A stretch of DNA of 31,627 bases, taken from assembly GCA_031553435.1 (NCBI GenBank), contig JAVBLQ010000050.1, positions 1-31,627 on the forward strand, written 5' to 3'. This DNA comes from JAVBLQ01 sp031553435 (lineage in GTDB: Bacteria > Bacteroidota > Bacteroidia > Bacteroidales > Azobacteroidaceae). Each line of letters opens with the position of its first letter. The first letter of the stretch is position 1. Of this stretch, positions 31,221-31,627 are shown piece after piece. The translations under genes and the position numbers were made by a program. The notes below the pieces were generated by a model, which worked only from the letters and a program-made list of their open reading frames with translations, ran no database searches and was not told the origin of the DNA.

Positions 31221-31627
31221 ATGAAATCAACAAGTATCCGTCTCAAGTTCCGTCCTTCCACCCTTCCCGGCTGTGAAGGTTCGCTTTTCTTCCAGTTCAT
31301 CCGCAACCGCGAGGTTAAAGTATTAACTACCCAGTATAAACTTTTTCCTGAGGAATGGAATCCCCGCTTGGAAAAAGTCAAGCTTGGGTGTTCCACTCCT
31401 TTGCGTGAAGCCTACCTTCAAAAACTTTCTTCCGATCTTTCCCGCGAGCGAGAAAATCTGGAAAGTAACATTCGCTATCTGGAAAAATCCGAAAACTTCA
31501 ATCTTTCTGCGTTTGTTGAGCACTATCGTCAGAACAACAGTTGTTGCCTGCTTTCGATTCTTGCTTTGGAGTTGGAACAAATGCTTCTGCAATCCGACCG
31601 CATCCGTACCGCCCGTGCTTACCGGGA
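31221..31627 (+). CDS. Tyrosine-recombinase integrase, N-terminal part (cut by window end)
   Basis: At least 135 residues are open to the end of the window; no stop is met. The start MKSTSIRLKFRPST, the strands SLFFQFIRNREVKVLTTQYK, and FPEEWNPR followed by a helical region (LQKLSSDLSRERENLESNIRYLE) fit the arm-DNA-binding N-domain of Bacteroidota phage/transposon-type integrases, followed by the start of the SAM-like core-binding domain (FNLSAFVEHYRQNN). The catalytic R-H-R-Y domain should lie beyond the window, so activity cannot be judged. Codon use is more G+C-rich than in the preceding genes, suggesting recent transfer, and a large inverted repeat sits just upstream. It likely marks the edge of a mobile element. 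Confidence 0.85.
   Translation, partial: MKSTSIRLKFRPSTLPGCEGSLFFQFIRNREVKVLTTQYKLFPEEWNPRLEKVKLGCSTPLREAYLQKLSSDLSRERENLESNIRYLEKSENFNLSAFVEHYRQNNSCCLLSILALELEQMLLQSDRIRTARAYR

Overview
This window is chromosomal DNA from a member of the Bacteroidota, most likely order Bacteroidales. Four things point there: low G+C with little Shine-Dalgarno signal; several promoters of the Bacteroidota type (TTG, about 19-21 bp, then TAnnTTTG); Bacteroidota-style proteins (NspC, an S74-domain secreted protein, an aspartate-rich lipoprotein, an N-terminal arm-domain integrase); and the rimP-nusA-infB plus cvpA/sufB neighbourhood. No rRNA, tRNA or CRISPR array was seen.

Layout: 110-1540 (+) encodes a secreted S74-chaperone protein. 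A spacer full of inverted repeats follows. Then comes a minus-strand group, ridA-pcrA-nspC (5893 to 2023), ending at an intrinsic terminator at 1815-1843. A 55-residue 2[4Fe-4S] ferredoxin (5961-6128, -) has its own promoter and terminator. A 1004-residue protein joining two receiver-like domains to an ATP-grasp domain (6243-9257, -) diverges from an AIM24-family gene (9399-10097, +). The operon rimP-nusA-infB (10228-14874, +) follows, with a promoter and a strong leader hairpin. It converges on a long minus-strand series through a two-way terminator at 14885-14923.

Read from its promoter end, that series begins with the leucine operon: a leader peptide rich in Leu and Ile, a terminator with a competing antiterminator, then leuA, leuC, a four-helix-bundle gene, leuD and a LeuA paralogue. 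It continues with two coiled-coil genes, an ABC importer whose binding protein is fused to an OmpA-like peptidoglycan-binding domain, cvpA, sufB and a low-molecular-weight phosphatase. The right end (+) holds a small secreted protein, a two-CHRD lipoprotein, a short lipoate-protein ligase and the start of a tyrosine-recombinase integrase cut by the window end.

The points most worth following up are: (1) a complete ribosome-mediated attenuator for the leu operon; (2) a four-helix-bundle ORF enclosed by inverted repeats inside that operon, resembling the layout of 23S rRNA intervening sequences; (3) a five-gene cassette of ABC importer, OmpA-fused binding protein and membrane/soluble coiled-coil proteins with no assigned role; (4) a PPDK-type ATP-grasp protein with a receiver domain and no phosphohistidine or PEP domain; and (5) a family of intergenic palindromes built from short repeated words, several of which run into the 3' ends of genes. 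All names are from reading the proteins by eye. No database search was run.
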